DNA of 12,218 bases from Deltaproteobacteria bacterium (GCA_019307645.1 JAFDJF010000104.1:1-12218); one strand, 5' to 3'; shown: positions 1-6,890, numbered from the stretch's first letter. The notes: generated by a model not told the origin, from the sequence alone. Program-made: numbers and translations.

Positions 1-295
1 ATTGGTCAAGATTAAGACCGGAATCAGCCAGGGCCTCACCGGCGGCCATCAGCCCAAGGGCATCACACCTTGACACCCTTCTGGCTTCTCGCGGGTCAAG
101 GAAGGACTGGATATCCCAGTTTCTAATCTGTGCCGCTTTCTGACAGGAAAATCCGCTGGTATCAAACAGGGAAACCGGTCCGATCCCGCATTTCCCGCTG
201 AAAAGGCCTTGTTTGAATTCAGATACGGATTTTCCAATAGAGGTTATTGTTCCAAGACCCGTTATGGCAACCCGTTTGAAGGTCCTTACTTCCAT
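1..295 (-). CDS. Beta-ketoacyl-ACP synthase, N-terminal part (cut by window edge)
   Basis: Translating the minus strand from the ATG at 295 gives 98 codons open to the window edge, beginning MEVRTFKRVAITGLGTITS. The 'RVAITGLGTITSIG' start, the 'G.CGIGPVSLFDTSGF' segment and the later 'ALGLMAAGEALADSGL' helix are the standard N-terminal layout of FabF/FabB-type condensing enzymes. These extend an ACP-bound acyl chain by decarboxylative condensation with malonyl-ACP. The Cys-His-His active site lies beyond the window, so it is not visible whether this is a catalytic KS or a chain-length-factor-like partner. An in-frame TAG directly precedes the ATG, which fixes the start. It lies 23 nt after the thioesterase stop and is probably cotranscribed with fabG and the thioesterase. 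Confidence 0.88.
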   Translation of the reverse strand, partial: MEVRTFKRVAITGLGTITSIGKSVSEFKQGLFSGKCGIGPVSLFDTSGFSCQKAAQIRNWDIQSFLDPREARRVSRCDALGLMAAGEALADSGLNLDQ

Positions 296-318
296 CTATA
301 TGGTCCATTTAGAATGGC

Positions 319-744
319 TTATTCTTGCCGGCAATAATCCACTAATTCCATAATGCGCTCTTTAAGCTCACCCTTCAGGACATAGATCATTTTTCTGTTT
401 GTTTTCATAAGCACTTGAGTCGTTTCTCCCCGGGCGAGAAGGGTCCGGTCTTCTTTGCGCAGTATTTCAAATTTAAATATCAAGGCAGCAATTTCCGGTT
501 TTTCTACAGTCACTCTGATGATGATCCGCTCCCCGGATGAAGCCGACCGCTTGAAATCGCACCTTAAATTGATTACCGGTGCAATATAACCCAGTTCAAC
601 CATGTTTTTCGGGAGAAGATCAAACTGCCGCAGCAGAGCCATTCGTCCGACCTCAAACCACGCCATGTAATTCCCGTACCAGACAATGCCCCATTCATCT
701 ACTTCGTTAAAACGAACCGTATCCTCTACTTCAAACCATTTCAT
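319..744 (-). CDS. Hot-dog fold acyl-CoA/acyl-ACP thioesterase (4HBT/YbgC-like)
   Basis: This 141-aa protein has the usual length for the 4HBT family. The N-terminal segment 'VRFNEVDEWGIVWYGNY' (residues 10-26) matches the family active-site pattern with a catalytic Asp (D16), a Gly two residues later, and the aromatic/Asn-Tyr end. The rest ('FKRSASSGERIIIRVTVEK', 'RGETTQVLM') fits the hot-dog beta sheet. Known members hydrolyse acyl-CoA or acyl-ACP thioesters in the cytoplasm, and a member of this family is a standard part of aryl-polyene clusters. Here it would release or edit ACP-bound chains, which is inference from context. It sits 21 nt after fabG and 23 nt before the ketosynthase on the same strand, so the three genes look like one operon. 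A GGAG lies about 9 nt before the ATG. Confidence 0.85.
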   Translation of the reverse strand: MKWFEVEDTVRFNEVDEWGIVWYGNYMAWFEVGRMALLRQFDLLPKNMVELGYIAPVINLRCDFKRSASSGERIIIRVTVEKPEIAALIFKFEILRKEDRTLLARGETTQVLMKTNRKMIYVLKGELKERIMELVDYCRQE

Positions 745-765
745 GGGATCAATGCTCCGTGTCCC

Positions 766-1506
766 TTATGTCAGACCGCCATCAACCGTCAGAACCTGAC
801 CGGTAATATACCCTGCCTTTTCAGAGGCCAGGAAAAGAACGGCCTGGGCGATGTCCTCGGGTTCGCCGAATTTGCCCGCAGGAATCAGACTTAATAAATC
901 GGCTTTTATTTTCTGCTCCAGACCTTCGGTCATCGGGGTTGAAATCACGCCTGGGCAAACGGCATTTACTGTAATACCCAGACGGGCGACCTCTTTGGAA
1001 AGGGATTTACCAAAGGAAATAATCCCGCCTTTGGAAGCGGAATAATTTGTCTGGCTCGCCCTTCCTGTAAGTGCGCTGGGAGAGGTCATATTAATAATGC
1101 GACCAAACCTGCGCGAGATCATGGATTTTATGACCAGCCTAGAGCAGAGGTAGGTTCCCTTGAGGTTGACATCCAGAACCTTATCCCAATCATCCTCGTT
1201 CAGGAACATAAGCATTTTGTCTCTGATAATGCCGGCATTATTGACGAGGATATCCACATGCCCCCACGCATCAATAACATGGTTAATCATTTTTTCGGCG
1301 TCAGCCTGGACAGAAATATCAGCCTGTAATATCAAAAAGTTGTCAGTCAGATCTTTCAATTCTTTCTCTGCTGCTGACGCACTTTTTTCATCGGATGAAT
1401 AATTCGCGGCAACACAGGCGCCTTCACGGGCAAAAGCGAGCGCAATTGCCTTTCCGAGGCCCTTTGTTCCACCGGTAATAATTGCTTTTTTATCTTTAAA
1501 TTCCAT
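766..1506 (-). CDS. fabG: 3-oxoacyl-ACP reductase, SDR family (FabG-like)
   Basis: This 246-aa classical short-chain dehydrogenase has the typical FabG length. Visible motifs are the cofactor-binding TGGTKGLG (11-18), NNAG (89-92), the catalytic N114 in 'DVNLKGTYL', S142 in 'INMTS', and Y155-x3-K159 in 'NYSASKGG'. The PG motif in 'NAVCPGVISTPMT' and the C-terminal 'TGQVLTVDGG' complete the family signature. The full catalytic tetrad predicts an active NADPH-dependent reduction of 3-oxoacyl-ACP to 3-hydroxyacyl-ACP. Because it is followed by a thioesterase and a ketosynthase and lies in a cluster with its own ACP, it probably serves the specialised pathway and not housekeeping fatty acid synthesis (inference). 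It is the first gene of its unit; no clear Shine-Dalgarno is seen, but a good promoter lies just upstream. Confidence 0.92.
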   Translation of the reverse strand: MEFKDKKAIITGGTKGLGKAIALAFAREGACVAANYSSDEKSASAAEKELKDLTDNFLILQADISVQADAEKMINHVIDAWGHVDILVNNAGIIRDKMLMFLNEDDWDKVLDVNLKGTYLCSRLVIKSMISRRFGRIINMTSPSALTGRASQTNYSASKGGIISFGKSLSKEVARLGITVNAVCPGVISTPMTEGLEQKIKADLLSLIPAGKFGEPEDIAQAVLFLASEKAGYITGQVLTVDGGLT

Positions 1507-1542
1507 ATAGTTATATTTGAAAAAAGATTAAGTTTGAGAAAC

Positions 1543-1572
1543 ATCTTATTTTATGCGTCTCTTTTTTGTCAA
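1543..1572 (-). promoter_or_regulatory. Candidate sigma70 promoter of the fabG-thioesterase-KS unit
   Basis: On the minus strand a perfect -35 hexamer TTGACA (1572-1567) is followed after 18 nt by TAAGAT (1548-1543), which has four of six bases of the -10 consensus. The expected transcription start near 1536 leaves a leader of roughly 30 nt before the fabG ATG at 1506. The rest of the 211-bp gap between the LolA gene and fabG (1573-1717) shows no ORF and no convincing terminator hairpin. Read-through from the upstream minus-strand genes is therefore possible. Confidence 0.55.
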
Positions 1573-1717
1573 GGAGAGTTCGGGATGGGTGGTTTGGGGT
1601 TCGGATTGTACTGATTTTACAACAAAAATTAGATACAGGGGACTTGGAAATTGGCAAAAAGGGAAATGAGCATCACTACTCACAATATGCTGGTTCCAGA
1701 TTACCGGCACTTATGCA

Positions 1718-2494
1718 TCACGGTTGATTCAGCCGGTTTATCTTCACTCCCTGGGGCAGTTCGAATGATGATATTGATTGAGGAATTTCGTCGTTGGTCT
1801 TGACTTTCAAAAAAGTGATTGCGGTTGCATCACCTGATTCATCCGCCATCAGGATTTTTTTTACCAGCAGACTTTTCTTGTTTAGATAAACGGACAGCTT
1901 TGGGCCTTGATCTTTTTCGCCCCCACCCTGCCTGTTTTCCTCTAAGATATAGGCATCTTCATCTTCAAAAACCTCTCCTGAAAATCTTGTGGGATCTATG
2001 GCAAAGATCTCCGTCTTCCCTGCAATTCCCTGAACAGCTGAAATATCCACCAGATCAGCGGTCATGCTCCCCGCGACGAAAAACAGGGCCTCATTGTCCT
2101 TGACTTGCAGGATATGATGAAAAGGGTTTTCGTATTCCATGAAAAACAGGGATTCTTTCTTGTAATAGATCCTGCCTTCATACCTCAAAGATGCTGCAAG
2201 TGAGGGGATAGACCGCTCCTCAATGAAATCGGCCTGAAGACTGGTGATATCCTTGCGCATATTACTGAGACGTTCAAGGATCGTCCGGCTTTCATCAGAG
2301 GAAAGCTGGCGCAGAATGGTTTCTGTTTTTTCCGATTCACACAACACACTGGCAGGAATAAAGGAAAAAAGACAAACCATAACTGCGACCAAAGCGTTCC
2401 TGATAAAACAGGATGCGAAAACAGCATCTGACCGATTCCTGGATTTTGCCAAGATCCGACGTTTAAAGCTGGATGTTCGATGTAGGACGTTCAC
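1718..2494 (-). CDS. LolA-like outer-membrane lipid/lipoprotein carrier protein
   Basis: This predicted exported protein has up to 258 residues. A hydrophobic stretch at about residues 34-51 ('NALVAVMVCLFSFIPASVL') looks like a signal peptide. The following region ('SNMRKDITSLQADFIEERSI', 'YEGRIYYKKESLFFMEYENP', and C-terminal 'SLLVKKILMADESGDATAITF') follows the LolA/LolA-like pattern: short helix, 'F.E.R' strand, then repeated strands of an open beta barrel. LolA proteins carry lipid-modified cargo across the periplasm, and a LolA-like protein is a regular part of aryl-polyene clusters beside an MMPL exporter. The listed start is GTG at 2494 with GAGAGG six nt upstream. It gives an unusually long n-region that overlaps repeat-like sequence, so a TTG at 2452 or another later start is possible. 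The Cys near the cleavage site does not form a normal lipobox. Confidence 0.78.
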   Translation of the reverse strand: MNVLHRTSSFKRRILAKSRNRSDAVFASCFIRNALVAVMVCLFSFIPASVLCESEKTETILRQLSSDESRTILERLSNMRKDITSLQADFIEERSIPSLAASLRYEGRIYYKKESLFFMEYENPFHHILQVKDNEALFFVAGSMTADLVDISAVQGIAGKTEIFAIDPTRFSGEVFEDEDAYILEENRQGGGEKDQGPKLSVYLNKKSLLVKKILMADESGDATAITFLKVKTNDEIPQSISSFELPQGVKINRLNQP

Positions 2495-2512
2495 TACTGA
2501 CCTCTCGACTCT

Positions 2513-2547
2513 TAGAACCTTACACCTTAAACCTTATACCTCATACC
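2513..2547 (-). repeat. Five-copy heptamer tandem array in an intergenic gap
   Basis: Read on the minus strand, five consecutive 7-mers follow one another: GGTATGA, GGTATAA, GGTTTAA, GGTGTAA and GGTTCTA, consensus roughly GGTNTAA. The array fills most of the 58-bp gap between the methyltransferase stop and the LolA-like gene. Just beyond it (2471-2512) is a further stretch with repeat-like phrasing (GAACGTCC, CGAACATCC) that runs into the N-terminal codons of the LolA-like ORF. Divergence between units suggests an old array. Function is unknown. Confidence 0.7.
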
Positions 2548-2552
2548 TTCTT

Positions 2553-3176
2553 TTATGTCATCACCCACAATTCCATCCTGTTCGTATAAACCTTGAACCG
2601 GTCAATGCGGGTTTGCTTCAGAATGGATTCAATTTCGTCAGGCCGCCACGCGGAACGGACCGAATCTGCGAATCCTGTCCTGCCTGCACTGATCAAAAAG
2701 GCCGCCTGCCACAATGTGTTGACTATCTTAAAAAGCCATCCGGGCATATCACGGCGGAAGTCGATTATCAAAAGCGGCCCACCCGGTTTCAGCACCCGGT
2801 CTATTTCCTGAAAAAGCCTTTCAGGATGATCCATATGGTGCATGGCGAAAAGCGAAATCACTCCGTCTATTTTTCCAGACCCGAATGGAAGACACTCCCC
2901 ATCGCCTACGGAAAGCATTAGGGGGAGATCCGTTTTAGAGGCATAGCCTCTTGCGGCCTGGATCATACCGGAGGAAATATCCATCCCGATAAAATGAGAT
3001 TCGGGGTACAACTTTATAAGGCTCAGGGGGATGGCACCCGGTCCGGTACCGATATCAACGATCTTCATGCCGGGCTCTAGACGGGACCCAAGGATACTTT
3101 GAACCCGACGTGCCGCCACAGGGCCTGCCCATGAAGACACCCTGGAAAAAAGACCCAGGGCCGAGTCGTCAACCAT
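2553..3176 (-). CDS. Class I SAM-dependent methyltransferase (UbiE/Methyltransf_11-like)
   Basis: The protein has 207 aa from the chosen ATG. Motif I is 'VDIGTGPGAIP' (40-50), the ribose-binding acidic residue is D66 in 'FIGMDIS', motif II is 'DGVISLFAMHHMDHP', and motif III is 'VLKPGGPLLIIDF'. Together these define a Rossmann-fold SAM methyltransferase of the UbiE-like group, often acting on small molecules, quinones or lipids. The ATG at 3176 has GGAAGG four nt upstream, the best ribosome site in the region. GTG at 3209 and TTG at 3251 in the same frame would overlap the previous gene. With the ATG start it begins 22 nt after the membrane-protein stop. The substrate is unknown; methylation of the cluster's lipid product is an inference. 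Confidence 0.85.
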   Translation of the reverse strand: MVDDSALGLFSRVSSWAGPVAARRVQSILGSRLEPGMKIVDIGTGPGAIPLSLIKLYPESHFIGMDISSGMIQAARGYASKTDLPLMLSVGDGECLPFGSGKIDGVISLFAMHHMDHPERLFQEIDRVLKPGGPLLIIDFRRDMPGWLFKIVNTLWQAAFLISAGRTGFADSVRSAWRPDEIESILKQTRIDRFKVYTNRMELWVMT

Positions 3177-3198
3177 ATGCCCTTCCGGGACCCTCTGA

Positions 3199-3678
3199 CT
3201 AAAGCACACCAAAATATCTTCCCGGGAAAAAAATGGCCCAGACCGAAACAACTGACCCGATAAATGAGCCGGCCATAATCAGAATGGTCCCATGGATACG
3301 TCCATAGTCCAGCATTACGGCAAGGATGCAGGCCGACAGTACACCAAAACCGCGGATTGGGACAGTGGACACAATCACTATTGCCGCAGGCCGGAAACGA
3401 AGCACATGTTGCCAGGACTTCTTTTCCAGGACCCGCGTTTTGAATTTTTCAGATTTGGCCTCTGCCCAGCTTTGAAAACGTTTTGGCAGGGCAACATGTT
3501 TTTTGGAGGTCTCCAGTATCAGTCCGTAAACCGGTATCTGGCACCCATCAATAAGCATGGCAATGAACAGTGTTTCCCAGGGAGAGATGCCCAAAATCAG
3601 GCACGTGGCAATGGCTCCCACTCTGCCTGCAGCGAGATAGGCGACAAAGATCAGCCCGCTTTGACTCAGCAGAGACAC
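3199..3678 (-). CDS. Small integral membrane protein, resembles putative small multidrug export family
   Basis: From GTG at 3678 the product has 159 aa. This start has AGAGG five nt upstream and overlaps the upstream radical SAM stop by 13 nt, so it is preferred over the far-upstream start at 3852, which would encode about 58 unlikely residues. Hydrophobic segments lie at about 6-30, 36-56, 97-122 and 128-152, separated by a basic cytoplasmic-type loop ('SKKHVALPKRFQSWAEAKSEK'). The pattern 'LIDGCQIPVYGLILE', basic loop, 'AAIVIVSTVPIRGFGVLSACILAVML', then a Gly-rich final helix resembles the PF06695 (Sm_multidrug_ex) layout, by recall only. Function in the cluster is unknown; a membrane anchor or transport role is possible. 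The overlap with the radical SAM gene suggests translational coupling. Confidence 0.68.
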   Translation of the reverse strand: MSLLSQSGLIFVAYLAAGRVGAIATCLILGISPWETLFIAMLIDGCQIPVYGLILETSKKHVALPKRFQSWAEAKSEKFKTRVLEKKSWQHVLRFRPAAIVIVSTVPIRGFGVLSACILAVMLDYGRIHGTILIMAGSFIGSVVSVWAIFFPGRYFGVL

Positions 3679-5030
3679 AGATTCCTCTCTTGCATTGAGG
3701 TTTGCACCTCTGCATTCCAGTAAGAACGGGCAATACTGGTCTGGGAATGGTGCAATGCGAAATTGGCCGTTAGAAAGTAGGCCCTGGCCACAGACGTCTT
3801 CTTTATCCTGGCAATGATCGAGCTTGGGGAAGCAAGATATTTCAACGCCCATACATAACCTTGCTGCAACTCTTCAGGGGACATATTCTTAGGCGTGAAT
3901 ACCACGTGGTTCATATCATAATTAGACCAGTCCCTGTTCAAAATGCGATCTTCCTTTTCCAGATCATCGAACAGCGGGGTTCCGGGAAATGGGGTCAAAA
4001 TACTTATGGTGGGAAGTTCGATACCCGTATCCTGAATAAACGCGACTGTTTCACGGAATACTTCCGGGGTATCATCATCAAACCCGAATACGAACGCACC
4101 CTGAATGCCGACCCCGTGCTTATGGAATATGTGTATGGCGTGGGCCATCTTATCGTTTGTATTAAAAGCTCGGTTTTTCGTTAAGTGCTGGTTGAGCGAT
4201 TCGAGCCCCACAAAAAGCGAATTGCAGCCACTGTCTGCCAGCGCGCGCATATAATCCTCATCCTCAGTGACGGACAGATTTGAAAAGGACATCCAGCGGA
4301 AACCAAACCGTTTAAAAAGCTTCATGATTTCCAGGGACCGTTCTCTTTTCAATGTGAAATTATCATCCACGACAAAGAGCTTCCGGGGTCTGAAGCGACT
4401 CAAATAGGTCAGTTCCTTTTCGATGGCGGCCAGGGATTTCAGCCGGAGTTTGCGGCCGGACAACCTGGGAACAGCGCAGAAACTGCAGTCATTGGAGCAT
4501 CCGCGGCTTGTCTGGAGTGGGGAGAGGAAAAAACGATGCCGCCAGTTAAGCAGATGCAAGGCCGGGTTGGTAACTGTATCAACATCAATAAAATCAGAGT
4601 TATGATACAGCGGCGCGAGCACCCCTCGCTCAAAATCCGAAAGGATTTGTAAGACCATGTTTTCGGCCTCACCGGTCACAACGGTAGTGGCGTGTGCTTG
4701 TGCTTCTTCCGTCTGCAGGGTGGCGTGCGCGCCTCCCATGACAACGGGAATTCCTCGTTTTCTAAATATATCCGAAAGCTTGTATGCGCGAGGGGCGGTT
4801 GAAGTCAAGGAGGTGATAAAGACGATGTCAGCCTTTTCCTTTCCACTGACCCGGCAAAGCTTTTCATCTATGATCCTGACATGGTAATCGTTGGGAAATG
4901 CCGCTGCCAGCATGGAGAGCGTCAGAGACGGAAAAGGGAATATGGCATCTGTAGATGCGTCCATTCCTCGCTGGCGGGGAGCAATCAGAAGGGCCGATTT
5001 TTTTTTATTTCTGGATCTTGGCCAGTTCAT
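3666..5030 (-). CDS. B12-binding-domain radical SAM protein with DUF4070-like C-terminus
   Basis: This protein of about 454 aa starts at the ATG at 5030; an in-frame GTG at 5072 would add 14 residues. An N-terminal Rossmann-like cobalamin-binding-type domain ('SALLIAP', 'IPVVMGGAHATLQTEEA', 'VVTGEAE') precedes a radical SAM barrel with the 4Fe-4S motif CSNDCSFC (Cx3Cx2C; C178, C182, C185 in ATG numbering), 'VVDDNFT' and 'FVGLES'. The C-terminal part 'PFPGTPLFDDLEKEDRI...DWSNYD...FTPKNMSPEELQQGY' is typical of the DUF4070 tail in HpnP-like and related enzymes. Family members often perform radical C-methylation or other C-C chemistry on lipids or natural products. The exact reaction here cannot be told from sequence. 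A run of nine A (minus strand, 5006-4998) lies in its early codons. Its 3' end overlaps the membrane-protein gene. Confidence 0.85.
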   Translation of the reverse strand: MNWPRSRNKKKSALLIAPRQRGMDASTDAIFPFPSLTLSMLAAAFPNDYHVRIIDEKLCRVSGKEKADIVFITSLTSTAPRAYKLSDIFRKRGIPVVMGGAHATLQTEEAQAHATTVVTGEAENMVLQILSDFERGVLAPLYHNSDFIDVDTVTNPALHLLNWRHRFFLSPLQTSRGCSNDCSFCAVPRLSGRKLRLKSLAAIEKELTYLSRFRPRKLFVVDDNFTLKRERSLEIMKLFKRFGFRWMSFSNLSVTEDEDYMRALADSGCNSLFVGLESLNQHLTKNRAFNTNDKMAHAIHIFHKHGVGIQGAFVFGFDDDTPEVFRETVAFIQDTGIELPTISILTPFPGTPLFDDLEKEDRILNRDWSNYDMNHVVFTPKNMSPEELQQGYVWALKYLASPSSIIARIKKTSVARAYFLTANFALHHSQTSIARSYWNAEVQTSMQERNLCLC

Positions 5031-5118
5031 TGAGCCTGTCAAGAACACCCTCAGAGGTCGCCTTGACACCACAGGTGTTAATTACGTTCAGGACATCCTT
5101 TGGCTTAAAAACCCACAT
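5005..5118 (-). CDS. 37-aa overlapping small ORF, unrecognised
   Basis: An ATG at 5118-5116, inside the last codons of the SPASM-type radical SAM gene (31-nt overlap, shifted frame), opens a frame ending in TAA at 5007-5005. The peptide starts MWVFKPKDVLNVINTCGV and ends DRLNELAKIQK; it is hydrophilic and helix-prone with one Cys. Its end overlaps the ATG at 5030 of the next radical SAM gene. It may be a true small coupled protein, or the displaced C-terminus of the upstream gene after a frameshift. I do not recognise it, and it does not resemble the usual tail of the upstream family. A weak GGGA precedes the ATG. Confidence 0.35.
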   Translation of the reverse strand: MWVFKPKDVLNVINTCGVKATSEGVLDRLNELAKIQK

Positions 5119-6206
5119 GAGGATTTTTCCCGGATATTGTCTTTCGCGAAAGGCATGAGCACACACGGTTCCACATCACCGTTAGCGTTGATATGAACAA
5201 CGATTCGGCCGGCGCTGCAGCCTTCGGTTAATTTTGCGTCATTGTAAAAATCCATGAGAAGAATAGGTTTACGCGCCCTGACATCCTTCACCATGTCATA
5301 TATCTGTTTCTTCTGATCTTCAGTAAGGATGAGTTCCGGTTCAACACAGGCTCGGCCCTGGGGTAAGGTAAGCGGAACCCAGCCATATCCGGCCCCGTTT
5401 TCGATCATTGTATCGAGAAATTCGTCAGAATAGATGGTATGGAAATTCTTCCTGCTCAGCATGGCCGAAAAGCCCACAATGACTCCGGCTTTGCTCAGTT
5501 TCCTCATGACAGAGGTGACTTTATCATAGGTTCCGGGCCCTCTGCGTTCGTCGGTTTCTTCGCGCAGTCCGTCCACACTGACGCTGATGGCCGCGTTCCC
5601 AATGGCTGCCAGACGCTCCACCGTTTCATCATCAATGAGCGTTGCGTTTGTGAAAATCTGGAACGCCATGAATGGGTATTTTTCCACCATGTCCACGAGC
5701 CATGGCGCCATGAACGGCTCGCCGCCAAGAACCATAATGAAATTGGTCCCGGAATCAGAAGCATCGGAAAGTATCTGGTCGACCTCCTCATAGGTCAGTT
5801 CCTGATTCTGATCATGGGCCCCTGAATAACAGCCATAGCACTTCATGTTGCAGCGCAGGGTCGGGCTGATCATCAGGGTTCCGGGGGGCGCTACCCCGTG
5901 TTTATTGTAAAAATCCAGCCTCTTGCGATATCCCAGGAGAAGGCATCCCAGAATAAGATTGTTCAGGACGGCCGCCCTGGCGGCAGGGTTGGCATTCTGA
6001 AGGATTCTGCGGGTTGCCTGGATCCCGGGATGGTCGTCTTTGATCATCTGTTTGACCGCTGAAAACCCCTGGTGATGCCATTTAATAGCGGCAAATTTTT
6101 CAAGAATTGCCACGATCTTCAGGAGATTCCTGTTTGAAACATTGGCGGTTATCTCCAGAAGTTCGCTGGATATAATTTTGGGTATTTGCAGATTTTTAAG
6201 ATTCAT
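5088..6206 (-). CDS. Radical SAM protein with partial SPASM-like region, apparently C-terminally shortened
   Basis: This 372-aa protein has an N-terminal helical extension of about 105 residues before the radical SAM core. The 4Fe-4S motif is CNMKCYGC (C119, C123, C126), GGEP lies at 161-164, and 'SVSVDGLREETDERRGPGTYDKV' is the usual beta4-5 region. A SPASM-like auxiliary segment begins with C330 ('EGCSAGRIVVHINANGDVEPC', second Cys C348) and 'MPFAKDNIREKS', where relatives, as I recall them, normally continue for about 50-80 residues with further Cys. Here the frame instead ends after 'SCGFLSQRMS'. Either the protein is naturally short or a frameshift removed its tail. It lies 54 nt after the ACP gene, so the ACP-bound intermediate is a plausible substrate (inference). 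Confidence 0.82.
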   Translation of the reverse strand: MNLKNLQIPKIISSELLEITANVSNRNLLKIVAILEKFAAIKWHHQGFSAVKQMIKDDHPGIQATRRILQNANPAARAAVLNNLILGCLLLGYRKRLDFYNKHGVAPPGTLMISPTLRCNMKCYGCYSGAHDQNQELTYEEVDQILSDASDSGTNFIMVLGGEPFMAPWLVDMVEKYPFMAFQIFTNATLIDDETVERLAAIGNAAISVSVDGLREETDERRGPGTYDKVTSVMRKLSKAGVIVGFSAMLSRKNFHTIYSDEFLDTMIENGAGYGWVPLTLPQGRACVEPELILTEDQKKQIYDMVKDVRARKPILLMDFYNDAKLTEGCSAGRIVVHINANGDVEPCVLMPFAKDNIREKSSCGFLSQRMS

Positions 6207-6260
6207 TCAATATGTCTTGCAACTATTCAGGTTATAAGGTTCACGCCATGAGGCCTGCAA

Positions 6261-6521
6261 TTATGACTTCTTACCGATAATAAAATCAGCCAGAGCCTCG
6301 ATTGAAGCAAAGGCCTCAAAGCCTACTTCCTCGTCCTCAATCAGGACGCCGTAGTTTTTTTCAATAGCAACAACAAGCTCCAGGGCATCAATGGAGTCAA
6401 GTCCCAAACCTTCCACAAAAAGAGGTTCTTCATCCTGGATGGTCCCCGGCTCCACATCCTCAAGGCGAAGGGTTTCAACGACGAGATGTTTAAGTTCTGA
6501 TTTCAGGGTTCCCTTGTCCAA
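6261..6521 (-). CDS. Acyl carrier protein
   Basis: The protein is 86 aa, acidic and helical, with the phosphopantetheine attachment motif 'GLGLDSIDALELVV' (Ser43). It also has the 'EDVEPGTIQDEEPLF' loop I and C-terminal 'FASIEALADFI', all standard for ACPs. After 4'-phosphopantetheinylation it would carry the growing acyl chain for the ketosynthase and ketoreductase encoded downstream. The start is TTG at 6521, supported by GGAGGG nine nt upstream; no ATG lies nearby in frame. It is the first gene of the long minus-strand operon and directly precedes the radical SAM genes. That placement fits a dedicated carrier for radical modification on the ACP, which is inference. Confidence 0.92.
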   Translation of the reverse strand: MDKGTLKSELKHLVVETLRLEDVEPGTIQDEEPLFVEGLGLDSIDALELVVAIEKNYGVLIEDEEVGFEAFASIEALADFIIGKKS

Positions 6522-6578
6522 ACTATAGGTCCCTCCAAAGCGATTTAGTGTCCGATCTTTTTTTTCCGAAGGCAGATT

Positions 6579-6607
6579 TATTTATTACAACAAACGGGCA
6601 AAGTCAA
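6579..6607 (-). promoter_or_regulatory. Candidate promoter of the ACP operon
   Basis: On the minus strand TTGACT (6607-6602, five of six consensus bases) is followed by a 17-nt spacer and a weak AT-rich -10 region TAAATA (6584-6579), with overlapping alternatives such as TAATAA. The predicted start near 6572 gives a leader of about 50 nt to the TTG start of the ACP gene. It overlaps the 3' end of the questionable open frame at 6585-6890, an argument against that frame being a working gene. Confidence 0.4.
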
Positions 6608-6890
6608 TAAATGAAAAGTCGAGAGATTCCTGTTGAAAACCTCCGGCCATTAAGATATTGCTCAACTGTTTCAAAATGATGGTGAATTCGATTTTCTGAT
6701 TGCTGCCTTGACCTGGTCTTTTTATGACCTGAATTTTGCAAGCGTCGAGTTTGCCGATCGAAGATCCCGCATCGGGGAGATACAAGGCATCAAGTGCGCA
6801 GCTGTAGCACTTTACCGCAAGCGCTTGATAACGCCGTAGATTCGGTAAAATCGGCGCTCCCGAAGGGTAAACAATCTTGAATATTTGGGA
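6585..6890 (-). pseudogene. Open frame without a normal start, possible gene remnant
   Basis: On the minus strand an open frame of 101 codons runs from just after a TAA at 6893-6891 to a TAA at 6587-6585. It reads KIVYPSGAPILPNLRRYQAL in its first part and ends QQESLDFSFIDFARLL. The amino-acid make-up looks protein-like, yet the only start candidate in frame is a TTG at 6785, which would give 66 aa. Its first part covers the inverted-repeat cluster. It may be a decayed gene fragment or chance. I do not recognise the sequence. Confidence 0.25.
6792..6856. repeat. Cluster of nested inverted repeats
   Basis: Several short inverted repeats lie within 65 bp. AAGTGC/GCACTT (6792-6797 and 6807-6812) bracket a loop containing CAGCTG. 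TTTACCG/CGGTAAA lie at 6811-6817 and 6843-6849. The palindrome CAAGCGCTTG is at 6818-6827, and CGCCG/CGGCG at 6832-6836 and 6852-6856. No U-tract follows on either strand, so this is not a typical terminator. It could be a structured leader, a palindromic interspersed repeat or a regulator site. Confidence 0.45.

Noticed and set aside
1582..1600. G-rich stretch as a G-quadruplex
   Set aside because: Only three runs of three or more G are present, so a stable three-layer quadruplex is not supported.
2244..2921. 225-codon open frame on the plus strand
   Set aside because: It lies antisense across the LolA-like and methyltransferase genes, both of which show clear family motifs. Its translation has no recognisable domain and it has no ribosome site.
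3292..3723. 143-codon plus-strand open frame
   Set aside because: It is antisense to the membrane protein and the radical SAM 3' end. The composition is shadow-like and it has no motif.
4998..5006. Run of nine A on the minus strand as a programmed slippage site
   Set aside because: The small ORF already stops at the edge of the run and the B12-type radical SAM frame reads straight through it, so slippage would not join any visible coding parts. It could still be a place for sequencing error.
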